A stretch of 56,513 nt of DNA from Candidatus Mediterraneibacter stercoripullorum (GTDB taxonomy: Bacteria; Bacillota; Clostridia; Lachnospirales; Lachnospiraceae), in assembly GCA_019115765.1 (NCBI GenBank), contig DXCZ01000019.1, forward strand, positions 1-56,513, given 5' to 3'. Positions within the stretch are counted from its first letter, which is position 1. Every line of letters begins with the position of its first letter. Shown here piece by piece: positions 1 to 6,988 of this stretch. The notes beneath the pieces were generated by a model. It was not told where the DNA came from and ran no database searches. It saw only the letters and a program-made list of their open reading frames with translations. The position numbers and the translations under genes were made by a program.

Positions 1-647
1 AGACGGAAATCTGTTCCCTTCATTCCGTGTCTCTCATACTCGATGAAATCAGACTGTTTCTTCTCGATCAGATAGTCGATACCGTAGAGAGCCACACGGC
101 GGTAATCACCTACGATACGCCCTCTTCCGTATGTGTCCGGAAGACCTGTGATGATCTTGTTGTGACGCGCTTTTTTCATCTCAGGTGTGTAGACATCAAA
201 CACAGCCTGATTGTGTGTCTTATGATATTTTGTAAAGATCTCATGCAGTTTTTCACTCGGCGTATATCCGTATGTCGTACATGCCTGCTCCGCCATCTTG
301 ATTCCGCCGTAAGGCATGAATGCTCTCTTCAATGGCTTGTCTGTCTGAAGGCCTACGACCTGCTCCAGGTCCTTCATCTCCTCATTGATGTATCCCGGGC
401 CGTATGCTGTCAGACCGGAAACAACCTCTGTCTCCATGTCAAGGACTCCGCCCTTTGCACGTTCTTCTTTCTGCAGTCTGGAGAGTTCTCCCCAAAGTTT
501 ATTGGTTGCCTCTGTCGGATCAGCCAGGAAAGATTCATCCCCGTCATACTGTGTGTAGTTATGCTGGATGAAGTCACGCACATTGACTTCCTCTTTCCAG
601 AGGTGTCCTTTGAAGCCTGCCCACTGGTCAAAACTTGCTTTTGCCAT
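1..647 (-). CDS. pflB: Pyruvate formate-lyase (formate C-acetyltransferase), N-terminal part
   Basis: Glycyl-radical enzyme that converts pyruvate and CoA to acetyl-CoA and formate in the anaerobic cytoplasm. About 215 N-terminal residues are visible, starting MAKASFDQWAGFKGHLW and containing the typical segments MPYGGIKMAEQAC and TGLPDTYGRGRIVGDYRR. The catalytic cysteine pair and the C-terminal glycyl-radical loop lie beyond the window edge, so the gene is partial at its 3' end. The ATG at 645-647 is preceded by a clear GAGGAGG ribosome site at about 8 bases. The activating enzyme gene pflA usually follows downstream and would be outside the window. Identification rests on the N-terminal sequence pattern and is secure. 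Confidence 0.95.
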   Translation of the reverse strand, partial: MAKASFDQWAGFKGHLWKEEVNVRDFIQHNYTQYDGDESFLADPTEATNKLWGELSRLQKEERAKGGVLDMETEVVSGLTAYGPGYINEEMKDLEQVVGLQTDKPLKRAFMPYGGIKMAEQACTTYGYTPSEKLHEIFTKYHKTHNQAVFDVYTPEMKKARHNKIITGLPDTYGRGRIVGDYRRVALYGIDYLIEKKQSDFIEYERHGMKGTDFR

Positions 648-689
648 CTGTAAAAACCTCCTCGTGAAATCTATTTTAAATGTTTCAGG

Positions 690-715
690 GCAGTGCCCAC
701 ATACGATGGCACTGC
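690..715 (-). other. Hairpin in the pflB 5' leader
   Basis: Perfect 8-bp inverted repeat GCAGTGCC/GGCACTGC with a 10-base loop. It lies between the predicted pflB promoter and its ribosome site, so it would form in the pflB leader RNA. It has no proper T-run after it in the minus direction, so a role as leader structure or operator is more likely than termination. Confidence 0.5.
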
Positions 716-762
716 TGTTTTGTGGAGCCGGTCCGTAAGGTTCCCGGCCTCGTTCATGCGCT

Positions 763-791
763 AGTATATCATCATGTTAAAAAAAAGACAA
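763..791 (-). promoter_or_regulatory. Predicted pflB promoter
   Basis: On the minus strand, TTGTCT (786-791) and TATACT (763-768) are separated by 17 bases, 115 bases before the pflB start. The -35 box lies inside the 3' arm and T-run of the terminator of the upstream guanine deaminase gene, so terminator and promoter are packed together. Assignment is by consensus only. Confidence 0.5.
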
Positions 792-828
792 GCCTATTAT
801 TGATAATCGCTATCAAAAACAGGCTTGT
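776..828 (-). terminator. Rho-independent terminator after guanine deaminase gene
   Basis: On the minus strand an 8-bp stem ACAAGCCT/AGGCTTGT encloses a second short stem (TGATA/TATCA) and is followed by a run of about nine T. It lies 33 bases after the stop of the guanine deaminase gene and fits a transcription terminator for the XdhC-like/guaD pair. Confidence 0.8.
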
Positions 829-860
829 ACTTGATTTTGTACAAAATGCAGGCGCTCCGC

Positions 861-2174
861 CTATATATTGTATCCATAAAAGAACAATTCATTCCCTCTA
901 ACGTACTTTCCACGCACCTCCCGCTCATCTGCCAGATAGATGATCCGCTCCAGCCTTTCCCTTACGCTCAGTCCCTGGGGATGGGAAAGCCTGCTGTCAT
1001 CCAGCACCACCGCATCGAATTCATACCCGGGTTCAAAGCTGCCGTTTTTCCCAAAGAAGGCTCCTCCTCCACGGGTCGCCATGTAAAACACTTCCTCCAC
1101 GGTCAGAGGCTTCCTGCTCTCATCCTGCAGGCGCCATCTCAGCTTGGACCCGCGGACAGCATGTGCCATGGCGGCAAACAGGTTCTCCGTGCTCCCTGCT
1201 GCCACATCGCTCCCCAGCCCGACATTCATCCCCTCTTCCAGATAGCGCTTCACCGGCGCGATCCCGGAAGCAACATTCATATTGGACTCCGGGCAGTGGG
1301 CGATAAACACGCCCTTCTCTTTCATCCTGAGTATCTCTTCCTCTGTGCTGTGGACGCAGTGTGCCATGACTGCCGGACATTCTCCGCCGAAAAGCCCGAA
1401 GCGGTCATAAACGTCTCCGTAAAATCCCGACCAGGGACACAACTCGCTCACCCATCTGATCTCATTTGGATTCTCAGACAGATGGGACTGCGCCGGCAGA
1501 GCATATTTTTTCTGAAGCTCTCCCAGCCCTTCCAGCAGACGGTCTGTACAGGACGGCACAAACCGGGGCGTGAGGATCGGACCGGTATTCCTGTAGTCCC
1601 TGCTTCTCACCTCTTCAAGCCAGATTTCAGTCTCTGCAAGTGACTCTTCGGTCTCTTCGCGCAGCCCCTCCGGCGCATTCCGGTCCATATTGACTTTTCC
1701 CACCAATGTGACAAGCCCTGTCTTCTCCAGTTTATCCATCAGCATCATCGTGGCCGGTCTGTGGATGGTAGAAAAGACACACGCCCTGGTCACAGCGCTC
1801 TTTTTCATATTCTCCGCAAAAATGCTGTATGCCTTCCCGGCATATTCCATCTCCCCATACTTCATCTCCTCCGGGAAGGTGTATGCATCCAGCCAGTCCA
1901 GAAGCTCCAGGTCCATCGCCATCCCCCGGAAAGAATACTGGGGCGCATGGATGTGCAGGTCTGTAAGCCCCGGGATGATCAGACAGTCCCCGCAGTCCCG
2001 TACCGGATTGCCTCCAAGGCGGAAGGGGAGAGTCTGATAGATCCCGTCCACTTTTCCGTCTGCACAGACCAGATAGCTGTGTTCACAGATCTCCAGTTCA
2101 TCTTTGTTCCTGCTGTATACAATATTTCCTTTTAAGATCTTGACTTCTTTTTTCTTCCATGAGTTTATTTTCAC
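861..2174 (-). CDS. guaD: Guanine deaminase (amidohydrolase superfamily)
   Basis: Zinc-dependent hydrolysis of guanine to xanthine and ammonia in purine catabolism. The 437-residue protein carries the amidohydrolase metal motif PGLTDLHIHAPQY, the family segment KVNMDRNAPEGL, the histidine motifs QSHLSEN and MAHCVHSTEEE, the HCPESN motif, and the GLGSDVAAG aspartate motif late in the barrel. The start chosen is the GTG at 2174, whose last bases overlap the TGA of the upstream gene (GTGA arrangement) with GGAGG nine bases before it. A longer open frame up to 2261 only re-reads the upstream gene. Tight coupling to an XdhC-like gene suggests a purine or xanthine utilisation unit, although no xanthine dehydrogenase is present here. 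The family is clear; substrate is inferred from the motifs. Confidence 0.88.
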   Translation of the reverse strand: MKINSWKKKEVKILKGNIVYSRNKDELEICEHSYLVCADGKVDGIYQTLPFRLGGNPVRDCGDCLIIPGLTDLHIHAPQYSFRGMAMDLELLDWLDAYTFPEEMKYGEMEYAGKAYSIFAENMKKSAVTRACVFSTIHRPATMMLMDKLEKTGLVTLVGKVNMDRNAPEGLREETEESLAETEIWLEEVRSRDYRNTGPILTPRFVPSCTDRLLEGLGELQKKYALPAQSHLSENPNEIRWVSELCPWSGFYGDVYDRFGLFGGECPAVMAHCVHSTEEEILRMKEKGVFIAHCPESNMNVASGIAPVKRYLEEGMNVGLGSDVAAGSTENLFAAMAHAVRGSKLRWRLQDESRKPLTVEEVFYMATRGGGAFFGKNGSFEPGYEFDAVVLDDSRLSHPQGLSVRERLERIIYLADEREVRGKYVRGNELFFYGYNI

Positions 2175-3142
2175 CACGACGCCTCCATCATCACTTCCAC
2201 AACGCCTCCGCAGACCATGCCCTCGTCCTCTGCGGCATCCGAGGTCATGTCCACCCGGCACACCTGGAAACGGGGCTCTCCTGCGCGCATCATGAGCAGC
2301 GCTTTCTGCATGATCTCACTCTCCACGCATCCCCCGCCGATCGTATCCACCGTTGTCCCGTCCTCAAAGATCAGCATCTTCGTCCCAACGCTCCTGGGAG
2401 CAGAACCTTTCCGTGAGACGATCGTTGCAACCACCTTCTTCCTTCCTTCTTCAGATACAAGCGCTCCCAGCATCTCACCGGAATATCCGCCGCCTTTTTC
2501 CCGGCTGTTCTTTACCTGAATGATCTCCGCCATGACAGACACCGCGATCTCCTCCGGCGTCTCCGCGCCGATCTTCAGCCCGATAGGCGTGTGTACGGCA
2601 TCCAGGGTCTCCCGGCTGATCCCGCTTTCCTCAAGCTGGTCTTTCACGATCGCCACCCGGCGCCTGCTGCCCATCATCCCCACATAGGCATAAGTTTTAT
2701 GCAGGATATTTTCAAGACAGATGGTGTCGTATCGGTGTCCCCTAGTCACGATCACAAACCAGGAATCCGAATCCCCGTGTATACCTTCCAGTGCCTTTTC
2801 GAACGCCTCGCAGATCACCGTATCCGCCCCTGCCGCCCTGGCATTGTCCGCAAATCTCGGCCGGTCCTCGAGGACGGTCACAGCGAATCCCAGCATTTTT
2901 CCCATCTTTATGATCGGAACCGAGACATGCCCTGCGCCGCAGATGATCAGTTTGGGCTGTCTCCCGATGCGCTCCCGGAATACATCTCCTCCGTCTTCTT
3001 CTCTTTCTCCGGCATCCTGGAGACTGTTTCCCTGCAGAATCCTCTTTTCTCCGGCATGTACCCCTCTGAGCACCGTTTCCGTATAGATATCCCCCTGTTC
3101 GCTTTTCATCGCCTCTTTTAGCTGCCGGTAAAATCCACTCAT
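2171..3142 (-). CDS. XdhC/CoxI-family protein with swapped domain order
   Basis: XdhC-type proteins help insert or mature the molybdenum cofactor of xanthine dehydrogenase-like enzymes. In this 323-residue protein a Rossmann-type segment comes first (LIICGAGHVSVPIIKMG near residue 65, with VTRGHRYD and MMGSRRR further on). The CoxI-type segment with RKGSAPRSVGTKMLI and TIGGGCVESEIMQKA is at the C-terminus. The usual arrangement is the reverse. The ATG at 3142 has an AAGGAG site. The gene overlaps guaD by four bases, so the two are probably cotranslated. An insertion sequence begins 154 bases upstream and may have changed its promoter. Family assignment is firm; the exact partner enzyme is unknown because it is not in the window. 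Confidence 0.82.
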   Translation of the reverse strand: MSGFYRQLKEAMKSEQGDIYTETVLRGVHAGEKRILQGNSLQDAGEREEDGGDVFRERIGRQPKLIICGAGHVSVPIIKMGKMLGFAVTVLEDRPRFADNARAAGADTVICEAFEKALEGIHGDSDSWFVIVTRGHRYDTICLENILHKTYAYVGMMGSRRRVAIVKDQLEESGISRETLDAVHTPIGLKIGAETPEEIAVSVMAEIIQVKNSREKGGGYSGEMLGALVSEEGRKKVVATIVSRKGSAPRSVGTKMLIFEDGTTVDTIGGGCVESEIMQKALLMMRAGEPRFQVCRVDMTSDAAEDEGMVCGGVVEVMMEASW

Positions 3143-3296
3143 CTTTTCTTTCTCCTTCCGAAGTCAGTTCTCTCCATGTCCACTTCCCGTGTCACTTCCG
3201 TCATCACAGTACATCGCGCTCCATTCGCAAATCCCCACTGTTACTTTCCATCTTCGTGCATTTTCCCGGAAAAGTCAAGCCCGGTCATTTCTGTGC

Positions 3297-3313
3297 CAGG
3301 GGTGTTTCATGAA
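3297..3313 (+). repeat. Left terminal inverted repeat of the insertion sequence
   Basis: CAGGGGTGTTTCATGAA; pairs with the right end with one mismatch at position 6. Confidence 0.88.
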
Positions 3314-3352
3314 AGATTTTTAAAAGTATAAGAAGATTGGATTTTATCGGGG

Positions 3353-3383
3353 GTTATACGTGTTATACAAATACGCGTATAAC
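3353..3383 (+). promoter_or_regulatory. Inverted repeat next to the IS promoter
   Basis: GTTATACG and CGTATAAC form a perfect 8-bp inverted repeat with a 15-base spacer, ending two bases before the -35 box. The position is that of an operator or a transposase-binding subterminal site; which of the two cannot be told from sequence. Confidence 0.45.
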
Positions 3384-3385
3384 TC

Positions 3386-3414
3386 TCGACTTTTTATTCC
3401 TGTAGAGGTACAAT
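3386..3414 (+). promoter_or_regulatory. Predicted promoter of the IS genes
   Basis: TCGACT (3386-3391) and TACAAT (3409-3414) with 17-base spacing, followed by the GGAGG site of the first IS gene at 3451-3455. Confidence 0.55.
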
Positions 3415-3460
3415 GTCTATATAGTATAGGTATACTCCCCTATACAGAAAGGAGGACATT

Positions 3461-4042
3461 ATGCCAGTAACTGAGAAAAAGTATCCGGATTGGGTTCAGA
3501 AGTATCGGACAAAGGGAACTACTGTGAAGAAAAAAGGAGATTCGTATTATCTCTATAAAAGGACATCCCGACGTGTGAAAGGGAAAAAGTATCCGCAGCC
3601 AGTCGATACATATATCGGCGTGATTACTCCGGAAGGAGTCATACAAAGTAATAAAAGAAAAATATCTTTAACAGACGCAGAAGTATGGGAATACGGATTT
3701 TCTAAAGCCGTCTGGGAGTTGTGTCCGGATGATTGGAAAAAACCATTGGGGGATGATTGGAAGGATGTACTTGCCATCATTCTTTTAAAACAGTCTCCAA
3801 CCTCTTATATCCAGAAAACACGGATGATAAAAAAGGAATCGGATTTCCATTATCAGTTTGCAGCCCAGATATCCTCACTTTCCCGTAGGATCCATAAAAA
3901 ATGGGGCATTGGATTGGAAGAATTACATCAGTTAGAAACAATCTATTTAGTGTGCCTGGATAAAACGGAAATCATTTCGAAAGTGAGTGAGGAGCAGCGG
4001 AAACTTCTGGAGAAAATACAAGTGGTGCTGGAAATGTGCTGA
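3461..4042 (+). CDS. Accessory ORF of the insertion sequence, unknown function
   Basis: A 193-residue basic protein (start MPVTEKKYPDWVQKYR) that begins at an ATG behind a strong GGAGG site and lies entirely inside the insertion sequence. The N-terminal third (YYLYKRTSRRVKGKKYPQ, then DTYIGVITPEG) resembles the short beta-hairpin N-terminus seen in some IS4/IS1634-type transposases, while the remainder is helical and has no DDE residues that I can recognise. ISAs1 elements normally have a single gene, so this is an unusual partner. It ends 10 bases before the likely GTG start of the transposase, in another reading frame, which suggests translational coupling. A DNA-binding or regulatory role in transposition is inference. 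Confidence 0.7.
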   Translation: MPVTEKKYPDWVQKYRTKGTTVKKKGDSYYLYKRTSRRVKGKKYPQPVDTYIGVITPEGVIQSNKRKISLTDAEVWEYGFSKAVWELCPDDWKKPLGDDWKDVLAIILLKQSPTSYIQKTRMIKKESDFHYQFAAQISSLSRRIHKKWGIGLEELHQLETIYLVCLDKTEIISKVSEEQRKLLEKIQVVLEMC

Positions 4043-4052
4043 AAGAACATTT

Positions 4053-5327
4053 GTGACAGAAAAGCTGATCCATTATTTTAGGCAGATTCCGGATTACCGG
4101 TGCGACAGAGAGAAAAAACACGACCTTGCAGAAATGCTGGTATGTGTCACTCTCGGAGTCCTTTGTGGCCGGACGACGATCCGCAGGAGCCTTAAATGGT
4201 GTAGAAACCACCTGGAAGAGCTGCGGAAACATATGAAATTGAACTACGGGATCGCCCCGCCTTCCACCATTACCCGGATGCTGTCTGGGATTGATGAGGA
4301 ATTAGCCTTGTATGCTTTTATGGAATGGATCGGTGAGATCGTGGACTCGAAGAATACCCATCTCGCTATTGATGGGAAAGCATTACGAGGCGCAGCGGAA
4401 AAGACGAAAAGCGGGACAGCACCGATGCTGTTGAATGTAGTGGAAACGGTCCGGGGATTGATACTTGCACAGCTTCCGGTCGCATCAAAGACGAATGAGA
4501 TCACGGTGATTCCGGAATTGTTGAAACTTCTGGATATCAGAGGGAGCGTTATAACGATTGATGCGATTGGGACACAGACAGCAATCATGGAACAGATACA
4601 TGAACAGGAAGGTCATTTTGTATTTACAGTAAAGAAAAATCAGCCAGACGCTTATGAGGAGATCCATACGTTCCTGGATAAACTGGAAGAAGAAGCGGAG
4701 AAAAAAGGGAAAAGTGAAACTCCAGATCCTGTTATGAAGGATTATCTTGGGAAATATGAAGAGATCAATCAGATGGAAAAAAATCGGGACAGAAATGAGT
4801 ACAGGACTTGCCAGATATGTAACGATGCATCAAATCTGACAAAAAGACAAAAAGAATGGACACACGTTCAGAGTATTGGGCGGATCAGGCAGGTGAGGAT
4901 TCCCGTTGAAAAAGACAGTCAAGGGAATGACATTACTCCGACAAAGGAAGAGTTTTTGAGAAAAGGCTCAAAAAGAATCCCCGTTCCTTCTGCCGAAGAG
5001 GGCGCAGGGAAAGATGTCCAGTGTACGGCACTGATCTCAGACCTTAACCTTACGGCAGAGGAACTGGGAAGCATAAAAAGAATGCACTGGTCAATAGAGA
5101 ACCGGCTCCATCATGTACTGGATGACACATTCAGGGAAGATCGGTCTCCAGCCAAAAAGTCCCGAAACAATCTGTCGCTCATCAGAAAATTTACATACAA
5201 TATCCTGTGTCTGGCAATGTACGAAACCGGTCTGACAAATATAATGACAGAAATGATGGACTGCTTTTGTGACAATGCCGCCTTGCGGGAAAAGTATGTG
5301 TTTCAAGGCATAGCCAGTCTGTATTGA
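4053..5327 (+). CDS. ISAs1-family DDE transposase
   Basis: Cut-and-paste type transposase of 424 residues. Family marks are IPDYRCDREKKHDLAEML at the N-terminus (the DDE_Tnp_1-associated region), LAIDGKALRG (first catalytic Asp region), VITIDAIGTQ (second Asp) and MHWSIENRLHHVLDD with the following FREDRSPAKK (catalytic Glu region). The GTG at 4053 gives a start VTEKLIHYF just ahead of the conserved region. An ATG at 3987 in the same frame would overlap the first ORF by 56 bases and lacks a good ribosome site. The frame is intact with no internal stops, so the element may still be active. Confidence 0.87.
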   Translation: MTEKLIHYFRQIPDYRCDREKKHDLAEMLVCVTLGVLCGRTTIRRSLKWCRNHLEELRKHMKLNYGIAPPSTITRMLSGIDEELALYAFMEWIGEIVDSKNTHLAIDGKALRGAAEKTKSGTAPMLLNVVETVRGLILAQLPVASKTNEITVIPELLKLLDIRGSVITIDAIGTQTAIMEQIHEQEGHFVFTVKKNQPDAYEEIHTFLDKLEEEAEKKGKSETPDPVMKDYLGKYEEINQMEKNRDRNEYRTCQICNDASNLTKRQKEWTHVQSIGRIRQVRIPVEKDSQGNDITPTKEEFLRKGSKRIPVPSAEEGAGKDVQCTALISDLNLTAEELGSIKRMHWSIENRLHHVLDDTFREDRSPAKKSRNNLSLIRKFTYNILCLAMYETGLTNIMTEMMDCFCDNAALREKYVFQGIASLY

Positions 5328-5471
5328 CTCTATAAAAGAATACCTCTGAAAAAAAGCCTTGTAAAGGGATATAAAGATAGTTTGCGCTTTTTACGTGATC
5401 AGCTTACCAGAAACGATATGAGAAATGTAATAGCAGGAGTGTAAAAGGTAGCAATACTCATGGATAGTTAG

Positions 5472-5488
5472 TTCATGAAACAACCCTG
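5472..5488 (-). repeat. Right terminal inverted repeat of the insertion sequence
   Basis: Read on the minus strand: CAGGGTTGTTTCATGAA; 16 of 17 identical to the left end. Confidence 0.88.
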
Positions 5489-5506
5489 AGGGAAGATTTG
5501 ATGGAC

Positions 5507-5535
5507 TTGATAAAAATTGTTTGTTCCTGTATGCT
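5507..5535 (+). promoter_or_regulatory. Predicted promoter for the arsC-like gene and moxR operon
   Basis: TTGATA (5507-5512) and TATGCT (5530-5535), 17 bases apart, just outside the insertion sequence. The leader that follows contains the structured repeat at 5584-5649 before the first start codon. Confidence 0.5.
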
Positions 5536-5583
5536 TAACAGATAGGAGAGAATATATGCCGGGAATACCGGCGCAGGTATTCA

Positions 5584-5649
5584 GAGATGTATTATGTCAG
5601 CTAAAGCTGACCTGAATCCTGCGCCAAGACTCGTGAGCGAGTCTTGAAT
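5584..5649 (+). repeat. Dispersed two-hairpin repeat, copy A
   Basis: A 66-base unit that recurs at 46067-46132 with about 57 of 66 bases identical. It contains hairpin GTCAGC-TAAA-GCTGAC and hairpin AAGACTCG-TGAG-CGAGTCTT. In this copy an outer stem (GGCGCAGG(t)ATTCA upstream with TGAATCCTGCGCC inside the unit) encloses the first hairpin. It ends 23 bases before the arsC-like start. Confidence 0.75.
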
Positions 5650-5672
5650 TGTGCGGCTGGGAAGGAGAAAAA

Positions 5673-6023
5673 ATGTTATTTATATGTTATCCAAAATGCA
5701 GTACCTGTATGAAGGCAAAGAAATGGCTGGAGCAGACGGAAAAGGAATTTGAGATCAGAAATATTAAAGAGGATAATCCGACGACGGAAGAGCTGAGAGA
5801 CTGGTGGAAGAAAAGTGGACAGCCACTGAAAAAGCTTTTTAACACAAGCGGAAAACTATACAAAGAGATGCATTTGAAAGAACGACTCCCTCAGATGAGC
5901 GAAGAGGAGCAGCTTTCCCTGCTTGGAACAGACGGAATGCTTGTAAAGAGACCGATTCTGGTGGATGGAGACAGAGTACTGATCGGATTCAGGGAAAAAG
6001 AGTGGGAGGAACTGGAACAGTAA
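5673..6023 (+). CDS. ArsC/Spx-family thioredoxin-fold protein
   Basis: A 116-residue protein with the N-terminal motif YPKCSTCMKAKKWL, a CxxC pair typical of the ArsC/Spx/YffB family, then the segment GQPLKKLFNTSGKLYKEM and the basic cis-proline region KRPILVDGDRVLIGFREKEW. Members act either as glutaredoxin-dependent arsenate reductases or as redox-sensing RNA polymerase-binding regulators (Spx). The RPI segment and absence of other arsenic genes leave the function open. The ATG at 5673 has GAAGGAG five bases before. It is 10 bases upstream of the MoxR gene, so it is probably cotranscribed with that operon. Confidence 0.82.
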   Translation: MLFICYPKCSTCMKAKKWLEQTEKEFEIRNIKEDNPTTEELRDWWKKSGQPLKKLFNTSGKLYKEMHLKERLPQMSEEEQLSLLGTDGMLVKRPILVDGDRVLIGFREKEWEELEQ

Positions 6024-6033
6024 GGAGGGCAAA

Positions 6034-6987
6034 ATGGCAGAGTATATTCAGGGGGCACAACGTGTCCTGGACGAGGTGGAAAAAGCGGTCGTAGGTAAAA
6101 GAAATGTGCTGGAAAAGATCATGACAGCGATTCTGGCTGGAGGACATATTCTGATCGAGGATATTCCCGGAACCGGAAAGACAACGATGGCTCTGGCATT
6201 TTCCAGAGCCATGGGACTGGATGCGAAGCGGGTTCAGTTCACGCCGGATGTCCTGCCTTCCGATCTGACAGGATTTACAGTTTATCAGAAGGAGACCGGC
6301 GAGTTCGTGTATCAGCCGGGAGCTGTCATGTGTAATCTGCTTCTGGCCGATGAGATCAACCGGACGTCGCCAAAGACCCAGTCTGCGCTCCTTGAAGTAA
6401 TGGAGGAACACCAGGTCACTGTGGATGGCGTTACAAGAAAGACAGGAGATCCCTTTATCGTGATCGCTACGGAGAATCCTGCCGGATCCGCCGGAACTCA
6501 GCTCTTGCCGGAGTCTCAGCTGGACCGCTTTATGATCTGTGTGAGTATGGGATATCCTACGATCCAGGAGGAAGTGGAGATCCTTAAACGCAATGAAAAC
6601 GGAAGGGTTCCGGACAGCGTATGCCCGGTTATTGATGCAGACACGCTTCTGGCTATGCGCAGGGAAACTGCTGAAATCTATGTCCATGACAGGATATATT
6701 ATTATATTGCAGAGCTGGCCAGAGCGACAAGGGAAAATGAGTGGGCTGAACTTGGACTGAGCCCCAGAGGGACGGTCGCTCTCGCATCCATGTCAAAAGC
6801 ATGCGCGTATCTTAGAGGAAGAGCATTTGTCGTTCCTTCAGATGTATCGGAAGTTTTTCCATGTGTGGCTTCCCATCGGATCTTCCTTAATATGAAGGCG
6901 AAAGTTGGTCATGTTCAGGTGAGTGAACTGCTGCGGCAGGTACTGGAGAAAGTAGAAGTTCCTTCGTTAAAGACAAGGCGGCAGTGA
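6034..6987 (+). CDS. MoxR-family AAA+ ATPase
   Basis: A 317-residue AAA+ ATPase with Walker A IPGTGKTTMA, Walker B LLLADEINRTSPK and sensor IVIATENPAGSAG. The C-terminal lid ends near LSPRGTVALASMSKA. MoxR proteins act as chaperones that mature or activate partner complexes, often involving vWA or DUF58 proteins. The next two genes encode a DUF58 protein and a membrane transglutaminase-like protein, the classic MoxR-DUF58-TgpA order. The start at 6034 has an AAGGAGG site. Client proteins are not known for this subgroup. Confidence 0.92.
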   Translation: MAEYIQGAQRVLDEVEKAVVGKRNVLEKIMTAILAGGHILIEDIPGTGKTTMALAFSRAMGLDAKRVQFTPDVLPSDLTGFTVYQKETGEFVYQPGAVMCNLLLADEINRTSPKTQSALLEVMEEHQVTVDGVTRKTGDPFIVIATENPAGSAGTQLLPESQLDRFMICVSMGYPTIQEEVEILKRNENGRVPDSVCPVIDADTLLAMRRETAEIYVHDRIYYYIAELARATRENEWAELGLSPRGTVALASMSKACAYLRGRAFVVPSDVSEVFPCVASHRIFLNMKAKVGHVQVSELLRQVLEKVEVPSLKTRRQ

Positions 6988-6988
6988 G

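Larger units (their letters stand above)
3297..5488 (+). mobile_element. ISAs1-type insertion sequence with an accessory ORF
   Basis: A 2192-bp element bounded by terminal inverted repeats CAGGGGTGTTTCATGAA (3297-3313) and, read inward on the other strand, CAGGGTTGTTTCATGAA (5472-5488), 16 of 17 matching. The CAGGG ends and the transposase agree with the ISAs1 family. It carries two genes read rightwards from one internal promoter: a small ORF and the DDE transposase. No matching 8-10 bp target duplication is visible (left flank ATTTCTGTGC, right flank AGGGAAGATT), which suggests an old insertion or a later rearrangement. It sits between the divergent guaD/XdhC pair and the arsC/moxR genes. 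Confidence 0.88.

Noticed and set aside
3987-4053. Programmed frameshift joining the IS ORF1 and the transposase
   Set aside because: A +1 shift would be needed and no slippery sequence is apparent in the overlap; reinitiation at GTG 4053 is simpler.
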